From Fragum whitleyi (lineage: Eukaryota; Mollusca; Bivalvia; Cardiida; Cardiidae), in NCBI GenBank assembly GCA_948146395.1, contig OX411547.1, positions 54,427,566-54,491,565 on the forward strand: a stretch of DNA of 64,000 nucleotides, read 5' to 3'. This document shows positions 1 to 11,475 of the stretch, in pieces. The notes below the pieces were generated by a model. That model searched no databases, had not been told where the DNA came from, and was given only the letters and a program-made list of their open reading frames with translations. How positions within the stretch are numbered: position 1 is the first letter of the stretch; each line of letters opens with the position of its first letter. A program made the translations under genes and the position numbers.

Positions 1-94
1 TAAAATTTTTAGTCTTCTTCCCTGTGTAAGATGGAGCGCTTGACTTTTTCAAATTGGATAGTGACTATTTTATTGGATTGTAAGGAAAATGTTA

Positions 95-575
95 ATTCAA
101 ATAGAAGCCATTAATGAATGAAATGAATTTTAGGATTCCCATTTTCATGACAAGGAAGTATTCCAAGTTTCACATTAAATAGCTGACAGTTTTTGAGATA
201 TGAAACACCAAGTCAACCAAATTTCCAAGTTGAAGAAGGGACAGAACTGCAAAAATGATTTTTTTGATTACCTGCCCTTTTGAATTTGATACCTTTTTCA
301 AAATAAAAAGTATTCCAAGTTTCAAATAAATTCCTTTCATAGTTTTTGAGATATGAAGACCAACAAAAAAGTTGAACTAAATTTCTAAGTCTTACAAGGG
401 CCATAACCGTACAAAAATATCTGCTCTTTTTGAAATGGATTCCCCTTTTCATAATATAGAAGTGTTTCAAGTGAATACGTTTTTGAGAAATTAAGACCCA
501 ACAATTTACTTAACTAATGCTGACACAGACGAGCTGGCTATGACAATAGCTCGACTTTTTTCTTTGAAAAGTCAA
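95..575. repeat. Tandem repeat element, unit about 154 bp
   Basis: Three diverged units can be lined up on the phrase 'tattccaagtttca' (near 154, 308 and 462), each followed by 'gtttttgagatatga' and a 'gggccataac'-like word. The block ends with a short hairpin, GAGCTGGCTATGACAATAGCTC-like, near 530-553. The plan of 140-175 bp units closed by a small hairpin is the same as in other repeat families of this window. No coding capacity is visible. Confidence 0.6.
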
Positions 576-839
576 ACTAAAACTGAAAATTATTTACTGC
601 TGACTTTTATTATTGGCAACTTACACAATTAACTACTAATAAGATTATGAGTAAAGAAATCTCTAGATTTTTTTCCCTTGAAATTGCAAGTTGGTAATGC
701 GTGGAATGAGTTTGTCAAGTAACTGAAATGTTTCACAAAAACGTTAAGAAATTATATTGAAAGGATGATCACTTAGTAATAAATCCTAGAATTTTTATCT
801 TAAAGGGAGATAGTTGCATCCCTCTAGAGATTTTTTAAA

Positions 840-1776
840 CCTCACCTGAGCATGAAGTGCTGGGGATGAGCTATTGTGATCACTATCTGTGTTTATCAAC
901 AATTTTCAAAAATCTTCTCCAATGAAACCATTTGGACAATTTGAATATAACTTCACCACAATGATCCTCAAGATGCCCTCTACAAATATTGTTCAAAGAA
1001 TTTTATTTTGTGCAGAACTCCTGTTGCCATGACAATGGAGTAGAAAAACTTGAAAAATATTCTCCTACCAAACCACTTGACCGATTTAAAAAAATCATAG
1101 GGATGTTAAAGGTCTACAAAGATTGTCCAATATTTTTTTTTTTGGGGGGGGGGGGGCATAAAACATGGCAGCCAGGGGGCGTTATGCGTTTTTGCCATAT
1201 CTAAAACAACTAGACCAATCTTTATGAAACTTGTCACGAATGTTCCTGGAGTCAAGCTTTACAAAAATTGTTATAAGAATTTAATTTCGTGCGGAAATCA
1301 GGTTGCCACGGCAGCAAAAAGGGGAATTTCAGAAAATCTTTTAAAAATCTTCTACTGCAACTCTACCAAGATCGTTCAAATTATGCCTCTGGGGTCTATT
1401 TTGGCCCCACCCCTGGGGTCACTATTTTAACATAGGCTTGCAGAGTTTAAATTTTAAAATTCTTCTTGTACCAAACCATTTGAAAAATGGCTACCTAATT
1501 TTGTGTGAAGTACCATCTAAACTACCTCTACCAAGATTTTTCTAATTTTGCCCCTGGGGTTCATACTGGCCCTGTCCCTGGGGATGATAAGTTCAACATA
1601 GGCTGATAGGGTGAGAAATCATTTAGATATTTCTTTTACCAAACCAGAAGACCAATGGCTGCCATTTAGAGTTATGCATCATCTGGTTGACTTTATGTCC
1701 CTATGGTCAAATTGGCCCCACACATAGGTTCAAATATGTTTCATTTAACTCAGATGGCCATCATGGCCCTCTTGTT
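840..1776 (+). mobile_element. Family A repeat, copy with both ends
   Basis: The left end is an imperfect hairpin (CTCACCTGAGCATGAAGTGC, then ATGAG) followed by 'ctattgtgatcact'. The right end is GGCCATCATGGCCCTCTTGT at about 1756-1775. Between them lie diverged units built on 'cttctcc.a..aaacca' and 'ttgttcaaagaatttta'. A run of 13 G preceded by a T run sits at 1132-1156. Family A recurs at least a dozen times in the window in both orientations, always with the same hairpin end. No protein is encoded, so it is probably a non-autonomous element; its class is not established. Confidence 0.7.
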
Positions 1777-2173
1777 ATACCTTGATGTAAAATATGCAAT
1801 TGGTTTGTTTTTATAAACTAAATAGCAAACACAAAACAAACAACAAAGGCCATGAAGCTCAATGCCCATTGTGGATGCGTCTGTCCATACGTCAAAAGTT
1901 TCTTTAAACATCTTCCCTTCCAGACCCAATTTCTACTGAACTTCACACAATTGATCCTTGGTAGGTGCTCTTTCACAATCCCAAAAATGTTTATAAATCT
2001 TCTGCAAAAGTATAAGGTCCATAGCTGTGATTTTTGGTATACATTTAGCATCACATAGTGGATCTGTACCAAATTCCTTCAAATTATACCTTTGGAGTAA
2101 TAAGTCTTACATTGATTTATATCTAGGAAAAATTTTAAAAAGTTTTCTAATGTGATCTTTATTTGTATTTCAG
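1777..2173. other. Intron-like stretch with decayed repeat
   Basis: Contains a decayed family A-like interior (1852-2070, with words such as 'tttaaacatcttc' and 'cacaattgatccttgg'). It ends in a pyrimidine-rich tract and CAG at 2171-2173, which serves as the proposed acceptor of the following exon. Confidence 0.4.
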
Positions 2174-2271
2174 CTTTCTCTACTTCCCATGCAGTTTCAA
2201 CTAAAGGAGATGTGTTGAAGGCCATGAGAACCAGCCTAACATCTAAAAGATGCAACGGAAAGAAAGCATGA
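2174..2271 (+). CDS. Terminal coding exon of an unidentified gene (partial)
   Basis: A good acceptor (tatttgtatttcag, ending at 2173) is followed by two bases completing a codon, 31 sense codons and TGA at 2269-2271. The peptide runs FSTSHAVSTKGDVLKAMRTS and ends in a basic tail rich in Lys and Arg (SKRCNGKKA). Composition is protein-like, and GC is higher than in the flanks. The rest of the gene must lie upstream, probably before base 1, because I find no other convincing exon to the left. I do not recognise the protein. Chance cannot be excluded from one 98-base exon; RNA or homology evidence would settle it. Confidence 0.5.
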
Positions 2272-4700
2272 CAAACAAGTGCTTGAAGAGTACAAAAAGT
2301 GAGAAAGTGGTCAGTGATTTTGAAAGAATGTTGTGTTAGTACTGGTGTGAGAAAACCAGGAAACACATGAGCAGGTGCACTGACCGCGGTGATATGACCT
2401 AAGCTGTTCCTGTAACTGCTAAAATTCTGAAAAATCATGAAATTCTTCCTTGTATGTTTACCTCAGTCTGGCATGTTTTTGTTTGAGCACTCACTTCGTT
2501 TTAAAATGGCGAAGTGTTTAGCAAACCTAGAGAAAACCCAGGATAGAGAGTACAATCGTTGGATAGGGCTTTTTATTTTCCTTCGAATGTGCTACATCTG
2601 CAAAGAATCGGCAAGGTGCAAATATCACTTATTTCGTGTTTTTTTTTGTTGTTGGAAAATCTCTTGTGGCCGCCAGTTTCAAATGTTGTGCACCTAAAAC
2701 AGGCCATGTGTTTCCCAACAGTGATTACAATCAATCAATCAACTGGCAAGAAAAACAAGTGCTTAAAGGTTACATATTGAACTTTAATTACTTTCAACAT
2801 TGACAAGTTTTAGACTTACTGCATTTTGAACTTTTAACTATTTTCAATATCACTAAGTGTATGAATACTACTTAATTGAACTTTTATTATTTACAAAATC
2901 AAAAATGCTTGAAGACTACAAACTGAACTTTAACTATTCTGAAGTCAACATTGACTGTTACCTTCTTTGTATGTCTTTAAACCTATTACATGTACCAAAC
3001 AATCCCAAGTTTTAATGACTTTACGGTGAAAGGTTTAGGAAACATTATTGCATAAGGTGAAGTTGTACAGAATGTGTAATTTCTCCTTTTCCAAGAATGT
3101 TTTCTATTCCATTCGAAAAACTACATATTTTTTTCAGTTTTTTATGTCTTTTGCAAATTATTTCAATTTTGAAAAGCTAAGAATTACCTGATTGGTAATT
3201 CTCCTTTCCCCACAGTGATCAGCATTGAAGATCTAAAAAAAAGAGTGTACAATCTCAAACTTTCACATTGATATTGAAGGTTTCCTAATCATCTCATTGG
3301 GAAACCTCAGTTAACCTTGTGAAAGATCTTGACTTCCGAAGATTTATGGAACCACTATGCTCTTTCTACATTAAAAGGTTAACCCCTCTCCTTATTATTA
3401 TACTTTCAGCATTTGACATACAGTTATTGTGTTCAATTAGAGTTACAACTTATATCATTTATAGACTGTTTTGCAAACATTGTGACAGGAAAAGTTTAGA
3501 CAACTTGATTATTCTAAGAGCACTGGGGGATCTCGAAACAAGAATTTTCTCTTTTCACAGAATTTTCTGTCCAATCATTTCAAATCATTAATTTTGTCAA
3601 ATACTAGTAATTAGTGAATGTTTACTGTAATTGACTGCTTGTGACAGGCAAAGTTGATTGTTACCTTAATGCTACAAGTCTTGAAAACAATTGAGAGAAT
3701 TGAAAAAAATCACAGTGAATGAGGATATTCTTCTTTTCCCAAACTTTTTTCTCATGTTGTCACCTAGTGAACAGCTATTCATTAGAAACAGATTCTGATG
3801 CTTTCTATATGGAACAGTCTAGAAAATGTTGCAAGGTAACAGATATAAAAAATCAGTGTTGAATTTTTGAACTCTTTACCAAATGGCAAATTTTGGAATC
3901 TTCCAAATTGAAAGAGTTTGCAGACGATAACTTGTAATGAAATGAAAATGGTTGAAACTTCTCTGATAGGTTAGAAAATATTGTGGGAAGGGGGAGAAAA
4001 CATTGTGAGAAAAGGAGAAATTGCTTGTAACAATGTTTTCAAAAGTCATCTACTATAGGATCCTAAAAACATGGTTCTTTGGTAAATGGTTAATTAATTG
4101 ATCTAGAATTTTTTATTTCAGTTTTGAGTGCCCTTTGCAAATTATTTCAATTTTTAAAAATTAAAAGATGCCTGAATGGTAATGGATTGAAAGCATTGAG
4201 GGTAAATGAGCAATCTCATCAGAAGAAATTTCTCCTTTCCCCACCACGTTAACCATTGAGAGAAAAAGGAGATATCTCAGATGACAGTCTCCTTGCCATT
4301 TATGTGTTCTGCAGCAGAAACCTTTGGAAAACCTTGAGGAAAAAGCAGTAAATGCTCATAACGTTTTGCCACATTTTTTTCATACACTATTCTGCCTTTA
4401 CAATGGCAATTCTGAAAATTTACATCAGTTTAAAGTTGTCTGCTGCAGGATGACTCAATGTGTCTCCAGTCATTGAAGAGTTAATATATATTTCATTTAA
4501 ATTCATTATCTGTTTGTTTCTTTGAGTTTAGAATAAGCCTTAAAGTATATTAAGGTCTTTATTTGCCCACATTTCTAGAACTCCTTTCAGCAAAGGAATA
4601 AGATTCTGGTATTACTCATAAATATGATTCAAATTCTTCTGAAACTCTGTGGTTGCGTAAAATGTTCCTAAGAAGTCCTAAATGGCACTTTACGGATATT
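2272..4700. other. AT-rich stretch with dispersed direct repeat
   Basis: No convincing gene. The first few hundred bases may be 3' UTR of the exon ending at 2271. A block of about 80 bp occurs twice in direct orientation (3125-3205 and 4108-4190), sharing 'tttgcaaattatttcaattt' and then 'tctcctttccccac' some distance on. Similar wording recurs near 9630-9720 and 22490-22570, so this is another old repeat family. Confidence 0.5.
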
Positions 4701-4734
4701 TGTTGAAGAAAATGAAACAGGTGCTACAGGTTAA

Positions 4735-5165
4735 TCTTCAAAGATACTTTGCAACATGAAGTATACTTTTAGTATGTTTGATTTGTTTTCAAGGAATACT
4801 TCAAATGTACTTCCAGTTAAAATTAGAAGATGTACTTTAAACATACTTCACATGGTGAAGCATCTTTTAAGCATCACCTTGAGCACTGATGATGAAAAGA
4901 GCTTTAAATATACTTCAGGGTAAAGGACTTCAGTTGTACTTCATGTGAAGCTTCAATGATGCTGCCTTGTATGAAGTACATTTGAAGCCTAATTAGCATA
5001 TTTTAGACGTGCTTCAAAAGAACTTTGGCTGTATATTTTGTAATGAAATTTCTGATATAAATCTTAAGTACAGTAGAAGCACATGCCTCAATAGCGCATC
5101 ATTAATACCCCAGGAGAGGGCTTCATTTGTACTTAAAATATACTTTAAAGATACTGACTTTGTGG
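4735..5165. repeat. Irregular repeat of tacttca/agtatactt words
   Basis: About 430 bases in which short words such as 'tacttca', 'aagtatactt', 'tacttcaaatgtactt' and 'gaagtacatttgaag' recur at irregular spacing and on both strands. No fixed period is visible. It reads as a decayed simple or palindromic repeat rather than coding sequence. Confidence 0.45.
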
Positions 5166-5564
5166 CTGGGACGCAAGCCACACTCTATTTTTTTGTAAGT
5201 AGATAATCATATAAGGCCAAGATTGGTTACCGCTTGAAATGAAACAAATATAAAGTCAACAAATAGTGTCACACAATATGCCCTTTTCCATAATACATAA
5301 CATTTCAAAGAGGTTTAATGAGTGCATAGTCACATAATAAGTACCCAGTAACATTTTTGAAAATTTTATAAAATCTGTCAGTAATTGTACAAGTTGTGGT
5401 TACAAGAAATATTGCATTACAAAAGCCCTTTTTCCATGACACAGCAACATCATCAACGAGAAAGAAATCATATAAGTCTATCCAAAGAACAATCCCGACA
5501 TCAATCATTTGCATTACAGAGAAGAAGATATTTTTTCGTGTGGCACCTTTTAGGCTGACTTAAC
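5166..5564. other. No feature recognised
   Basis: AT-rich sequence with only short open frames; no splice-bounded exon, repeat family or RNA gene was recognised. Confidence 0.4.
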
Positions 5565-5995
5565 AGCAGCCATGTTTGGTTGGTTTTTTTTTTCAATAAT
5601 ATTGTTATGAAGAAATCTAAGAAAGGATGTCTAGAGGTTCATTATGAAAAAATATTGTGAAATTTGGTTTAATTGTAACCAGTAATTTCAGAGAAGAACT
5701 TTTTTATCTTACCATATAGGGCCATTATTGGGTGACAAGACAGCCTGGCACCCAAGCTATCCGTCCAATTAGGATTTAAAGTGAAGATTTTTTTTTTAAT
5801 TTCACCATAAGGGGCACTTTTTTGGTAACTCGACAGCCGATAGCACCCAAGTTATCAACCCGATCAAAATAAAAAGGAAGGAATCTGAAAGAGCATGTCC
5901 TAAGCATCATCCGGTGAAATTTAGTTTTATTCTAACCAGTAGTTCCTTACGACGGACACCGGGCCATGACAATAGCACCGCTGGATTTCGTCGAG
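5565..5995 (-). repeat. Repeat with tandem units, family A-like, reversed
   Basis: Two diverged units share 'gtgaaatttggttta..aaccagtaatttc' (near 5655 and 5925) and 'aagacagc..gcacccaagctatc' (near 5735 and 5835). The right end reads 'gacggacaccgggccatgacaatagc', which resembles the reversed left end of family A elements. No coding capacity. Confidence 0.5.
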
Positions 5996-6885
5996 TGGAA
6001 CTAAAAACTTGGCATTCACATTGGAGTACGCTAGGGAGATCAGGCTTCTAATGACGTAATATATGACGTAGATTGTCAGGCTTGTGATATGGACGCGCAT
6101 TTCATATATACAGGTGCACCCTGTGCATATCTTTGCATACGGTACATGTACGTCTTACTATCATTATGATTATGTAACGATATTTAATAAATACAAATGA
6201 AAAATCGATAGTACCCGCTTCATTATCCAAATTCATATACATGAAGGCTATAATGTTATACCTGGTCCGTATGAGAGACTGTGCGCATAAGTGAGGGGGC
6301 TCGATGTATAAAAATGTTGTAATGGTTACAATAGTCAAAGCCATGTGTAGGTTCATTTGCGATAAAACTGAAACACTGTCGAAGAATAATTCAAATATCC
6401 CTCCAGATAAAATATCAAATGCGCTCGAAAATGGGATACGAATTAAGTCCAGTGACCGGAGAGTCATTGTTATATAAACTGGTCAAACACCTGTAAGACA
6501 TGGCAACATCAATTAGAGCCAAGCCATCCTATCCCTGTCTGTCTCCGCATGTGTTTGTGTAATCTCTGGTTTGACAACCTATGTCATTTAGCAGACAGTT
6601 GGAATGTTACCATAGGTAAGATAATTTACATGTACATAACACATCAAATGTAGTGCTGAAGTCCTAGGAATATATGCTTCATCTGGTAACTAAACATTTT
6701 TGACGTACAGTATACAAAAAAAACCCCCAAAAAACAGCAGAAGTGTAGGAGCTCTAAAAAAGTCGACACATTTATCAAACATACATTCCAACTGTGGCAA
6801 CAGCTTCGTTTATTGTGTTGGGGATTATTGAAACATCGATGGAACTAGAGCAGTTATAAACATCACAAAACTGACAATTATTCTA
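5996..6885. other. No gene recognised
   Basis: A mixed stretch with a few CpG-containing words near 6045-6110 (for instance 'tatatgacgtagattg') and short A and C runs near 6715-6735. The 121-codon minus frame at 6102-6467 shows no recognisable domain and no supporting splice structure, so it is not called. Confidence 0.35.
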
Positions 6886-6887
6886 GC

Positions 6888-7325
6888 CAAAACCATTCAA
6901 AATCAGCGCTCCATTTGTTCGTTCCAAACACTCACTCAACCATTATTAAACGCTCCAAAATCACCAAAAATGATAGGACCATCAGCTACATTTAAAATTT
7001 CAATCGCTAGAAAAAAATCAACATTTCCCTGACTTGACTGAAATTTTTAAGCGGCTTTTCAATCGCTAGAAAAAAATCAACACTTCCCTGACTTGACTGA
7101 AATTTTTAAGCGGCTGATTGCTACGCGAAAACATAAAACGCATTTTTTAGAACTTTTATGCATATCTAATTAAAGGGAGGAAATTGATATTGCTAATTTT
7201 GTTCAGCTTGAACATTTAAATTAAAATTAGATTACTTCCTTTGAATTTCACTCAAAACTTGCTCCAAACACTCATTCAATTTCATTCCTAAATCATTCAT
7301 CTGGTTATTATTATGATGTTCTGTA
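6888..7325. mobile_element. Family F palindromic element
   Basis: Carries the family F arms: 'ccaaacactcactcaacc' at the left and 'cactcattcaatttcattcc' at the right. Between them is a decayed central inverted repeat (7183-7240, 'attgctaattttgttcag' and its partner). Inside it, a 59-base block beginning 'caatcgctagaaaaaaatca' is tandemly duplicated at 7001-7118 with one or two differences. No protein is encoded. Confidence 0.65.
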
Positions 7326-7330
7326 CACTC

Positions 7331-8190
7331 AAATGTAGCATATTCTACCGAGGTAATATGGGTAGTTAAAAAATGCATTCTTTACTAAACGATTAAAAAT
7401 ACTAACAAGATACTGGCACGGATTTAACTAGATCGTGCACCAGTTTATGACTTTTGTGGATCTTCATAATCCTGGGAAGTTCCACTTTGTTTCATGATCC
7501 TATCAAAAGTTATAAACAAAAAAGTGGTCATAATTGTCACAAGTGTAACGCTTTTAGAGTGACATTTTAAATTAATACTTGATTATAGTAGGTTCATCCT
7601 GTCACTAGCTTGAATATTGCCTGATAAAAGGGGGTATGATAAACATGTTGATGTAAGGTCACTTGATCACGTGACAGCTTTAATTTTGTCACTTCGTCAT
7701 GTGGCCTACCGGATTTACTTTTGCGGCTGTTAGGTCTGAGAAGAGTCTGCTCTAACATTTATTTTCTTTTGAAATTGAGTGTCTTTTTTCTGATAAAAAA
7801 ATATTTCACTCGATTCTCCTATGTCTTAAAATCAAATCGCGACCATATCGATGTCGCAGTACATGACTGATGACGTAATCTATAAAAATTGTGAAGAATT
7901 TATCTTGATGTTTACATTCGACCTCGGAAACTGTCAAGATTTAAAAACATTCTTCTGAATGGATCTAACGCAGATCTATTCGTCGGGGGATGATTTCGGA
8001 GATAGTAGCTTTGGATCTGATCTCGATCTATGTCCATCCTCTTATTAAGAGCAAGGAAGGCATCGAATTGAGATTTGCTATTAGCTACATGACAACATAA
8101 CTTCGAAGAGTAAAAAGGACGGTTGAGATTGCGAACATCACCCAATTCATATCTGGTTAATCATTTAGGATATGTACGTATTACTCAAGT
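7331..8190. other. No confident gene; short open frame noted
   Basis: A word 'tgtcacaagtgtaacgct' at about 7537-7554 is nearly identical to one at 26983-27000 and is probably an end of an old inverted-repeat element. A 29-codon plus frame beginning at 7958 (MDLTQIYSSGDDFGDSSFGS...) has acidic, Ser-rich, protein-like composition. It lacks splice or homology support and is only noted. Confidence 0.3.
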
Positions 8191-8192
8191 TA

Positions 8193-8290
8193 TTAGCTCA
8201 CCTGAGCACAAAGTGCTCAAGGTGAGCTATTGTGATCACTCACCGTCCATCGTCCGTCCGTCCGTCCGTCCGTCAGTCCTTCCGTCTGTC
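8193..8290 (+). mobile_element. Family A left end with (GTCC)n
   Basis: TTAGCTCACCTGAGCACAAA begins a near-perfect hairpin: GCTCACCTGAGCAC pairs with GTGCTCAAGGTGAGC with one bulged base. 'tattgtgatcac' and a run of GTCC repeats (8247-8282) follow. The rest of the element is missing or replaced, since the following 200 bases do not match other copies. Confidence 0.7.
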
Positions 8291-8514
8291 CGCTCTCCCT
8301 GAAATGTATTTGTGGGATGAATGGCACGTATAAGAAACACTTGTGGGATTTTCGGTTGCATACGGGGTGCACCCCTTTAAATACCGTTCGAAATGGAATG
8401 AAAACCCCAGAAAAATATATATCACATTTGCACCCCAGAAGTAACGGACATTACAGGCCGTCCGTTTTTTATATTCGGATACGGACGAGATTAAAGATGT
8501 CAATTTTCTAATAC

Positions 8515-8639
8515 TGAACTTTTAAGAAGATGACGTCATTGACGCATGCGCAATATGAAAACTACAGTATGCGCGCGCAGCTACCAGAATTTCCGACATG
8601 AAGGATATCCCTCCACTATTTGCGGGGATTTGCTGACAA
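8515..8639 (+). promoter_or_regulatory. CpG-containing putative promoter and 5' UTR
   Basis: A compact CpG-rich patch in AT-rich surroundings. It holds a perfect CRE palindrome TGACGTCA (8531-8538), an NRF1-like site CGCATGCGCA (8543-8552) and 'atgcgcgcgcag' (8569-8580), directly upstream of a short ATG-containing exon with a consensus donor. NRF1 and CRE sites close to a start are typical of housekeeping promoters in animals. No TATA box is evident. Promoter activity is an inference from site clustering. Confidence 0.45.
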
Positions 8640-8649
8640 ATGAAGATCG
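8640..8649 (+). CDS. Candidate first coding exon (ATG plus 7 nt)
   Basis: ATG AAG ATC G is followed at once by a near-perfect donor, gtaagttg, at 8650. It sits immediately downstream of the CRE/NRF1-like patch. It would start a plus-strand gene with Met-Lys-Ile and leave one base for the next exon. Exon 14989-15081 needs a preceding exon ending in two bases, so at least one more exon is required if they belong together, and I did not find it. An upstream in-frame-closed ATG at 8598 is also present. Confidence 0.35.
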
Positions 8650-10940
8650 GTAAGTTGTTTTACTTGTTGCTTAGTTTAAAACCCTGATTTGACAAACGTT
8701 TTGTCGTAAGCTTAATAGTTTATTCACCGAGTGGTTGTTATGAGTTTTTTCTTAAAACAGAATTGTAGTTTAATCAGTTTTCGCGACATCCACTTAACAA
8801 ATCGATCGATCAAATTTGCGTTATGGTATACGGAGTTTATGGGGGATTTAAGGATAATGCCATTTTTATAGAATATCTCCAGACAGAATATAGTTTATTT
8901 GTTTATCGACAAGCAAGGAACTTCTCTCTTCTTTCAATATAATTTGGAATCAAGATCAGTGACCTTATTAATTTCTTATTTATCTGGGGATGAATGACCC
9001 TATGTACTTCCTCCAGGGAAACTATTTCCATAGTGTTTCTTGCACTTCACCTAATTCCTGTTGTATAATGCACTATGCAAATGCTCTGACAATGGTAAGA
9101 GCTTCAAATTTATCTCAATCTTTCTTATGAGACTTTAAACCGAAGTCCCTCCTCCAAAATGACCTTAAGCTGTTTGGACTATGAAGTGGACGTAAAACCT
9201 TCATTCATTGTATGACACTTAAAGTGTCCCGGGATACCGATTACCCCAATAATTCAACAGGGATCCCTGACTTTGGAAGGTAAGGGTTCTGTTCGGATTC
9301 AGATTCTTTGTTTTTGTCAGAGTGAGCTCTGCTAACTCAGTTTATAAGCAAGGCAGCAAGTGTAAATCATGATGAAAGGGCTTACTGAGTATAAGGAGGG
9401 TACCCTGACACAAATGTATAGATTCCTTCTGGATTCCTGCTGAAATAAATTGGTGTTGAACTCTGCCATTCAATCAATCAATTAATCAATCACTACAAAC
9501 CTGTCAACACAAATAATTGATAACGTAGGCTCCTGTAGGCGTTGCTCTTGTTTGATAAATTTAACAACCTTGCTCCTATTAACTATTACTGTTCAATCCC
9601 TAGTTTCTACATCCCTGTGATTTTATAATTGAGACAGGAAAAAAGATGAAATTGCTTGTAATTGCTTGTAACAAGCAATTTTTTCCCTTTTCCGCAATAT
9701 TTTCTACACTGCCTTTTATGCAGTCAGACAATTTTGTCTGACTTGCAGATAGTAATTGCCGGATCGTAATTTGGGATTCTAACAACACCAATTTCAAATA
9801 AGTCCTTGCCACGTGAAAAACTAAACCCATTCATGATTTTGAGCACCTTAAAATAATGTCTGATTGTGTTTTATTTTTCTGTTTGCGTACCTTCCTACCT
9901 TCCCTTAGGCTTATTCAGACAGGTTTATCTTTTATTTTCAAATTTGGAGTATGACTTCTACCACGGCCATTGGATTGTACCCTTAGCGCTAAAAAGTTGC
10001 AGACAAGTCACAACTCAGAAAAATCAAAAGGGCTGGCCCTATAGTGTGAGGAATTTTAAAATATGACATCAAAGAAAATCCAACTTCTTTCGGTGACAAC
10101 CTTGTAGCCAATTAGCTTATTTCATAATAATTATCAATATGGTCATTATTTTTTTTTTATTTTACTGGCTTTGTAGTAGAGCGATGTCCCCCTAAGTTAT
10201 GCTCTTTTCATCAAAAGCAAGGGCTTCAAGCATAAATAAGGCATCTTTTTGAAATGACGACGTCAGAGTAGAAGGCCAAAGATCTAAACTGTAGATTTTA
10301 GCCTTAGATTTTAGAGCATTTCTTAAAAAAGATTTGAAATATTTCAGTACTCAAATATTGTTACGTCCTGACTGCATTCAGGCCTCTGATTTCATTTTTT
10401 TTTTAATGTGGGCTTTCTTACCAATTTATTATAGGAACATTTACTTGTTTATACAGAGTTTAGGTGGTAAAAAGTACAGTGTGGGGTTATTTGGAAAAGT
10501 AAAGTGTATATTTGTCAAGAGTTCTAATCTGCCACTTTAAAATCAAAGATATTTTTTCTGTAGTGACTGGATTTTTATGAAATTCACTATGTAGATTTTT
10601 TTAAGCATCTTTCCAAATGGTTTTGGCAAAAATGACATGTTTGTTTTATTGAATTTAATGCGAAATCTGAGCAAGGCTTAAAAAGCAGTAATAGGTCCCG
10701 TTCGAAACAATTAAAACATGTTTTTTTTTCGAAAATGCTCAAAATATAGACTGATACCTGGGGACCTCAAATATGCAAGATCTGTGTAATACATATCTTT
10801 GTTGTATCATTTTACTGTGCCTGACCATATTTAGAGCATATCCAGAGGCAGACTGGTTTGTCCGCTGAATATAAACACAGTTTTTACCATTCCTCTTATT
10901 CTTTCTCTTATGCAGAAAATAGCCTCACAAATTGAGCAAC
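8650..10940. other. Putative intron, old repeats, no exon found
   Basis: Mostly AT-rich. 9440-9490 resembles the 3' end of the SINE described at 42337 (ending 'ccattcaatcaatcaa'). 9640-9680 holds an inverted 'ttgcttgtaacaagcaa' word. 'agtgtggggttatttgg' at 10480 belongs to a group repeated at 12570-12720. No exon with good borders was found. Confidence 0.35.
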
Positions 10941-10943
10941 TTT

Positions 10944-11345
10944 TTAGCTCACCTGAGCATATCATACTCAAGGTGGGCTATTGTGATCATTAAATGTCTG
11001 CCATGCGACTTGTGTTGTGCGTGGTCAGACGTCAACAATTAAAGTGTTGTCACTCTAGAGCCCAGTTATGGTCCAATCTTCATTAAACTATGTCAGAATG
11101 TTTGTCAGGTCACTGTCACCCTTTTGAAAATGGCAAGAATCCATGTGATATCACGGGAAAAGGAGCCTTAATGACAATTTTCTTGTTTATGCTCTGGATG
11201 CCCCAATGATGGCCCAATCTTCATTTAACTTGGTCAAAATGATTGTGAAGTCACAAGGATGAACCCTATCAAAAATGGTAAGGATCCTTGTGGTATTACA
11301 GGACAAGGGGCCTTAATGACAATTTTCTTGTTTACGCTCTAGTCT
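10944..11345 (+). mobile_element. Family A copy with 143-bp units
   Basis: Starts TTAGCTCACCTGAGCATATC, the hairpin end. It then carries two tandem units that both end 'cttaatgacaattttcttgt' (near 11169 and 11312, spacing 143). The 3' hairpin end is missing, so it is truncated or diverged. Confidence 0.65.
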
Positions 11346-11475
11346 GATTTTCTTGTTGGTCTTGGTGCAGCTTATGATCTGTGAAACTTGAATGGTTGCA
11401 AGTGTAATATCTCAAGCCATATGTAATTTAGAGCCTTTTGAGCTTTTCCTTTATTACAGTGTCAAATTCAATTAA

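Noticed and set aside
2079..2438. 119-codon minus frame
   Set aside because: Antisense to the proposed exon 2174-2271, which has a splice acceptor and better composition on the plus strand.
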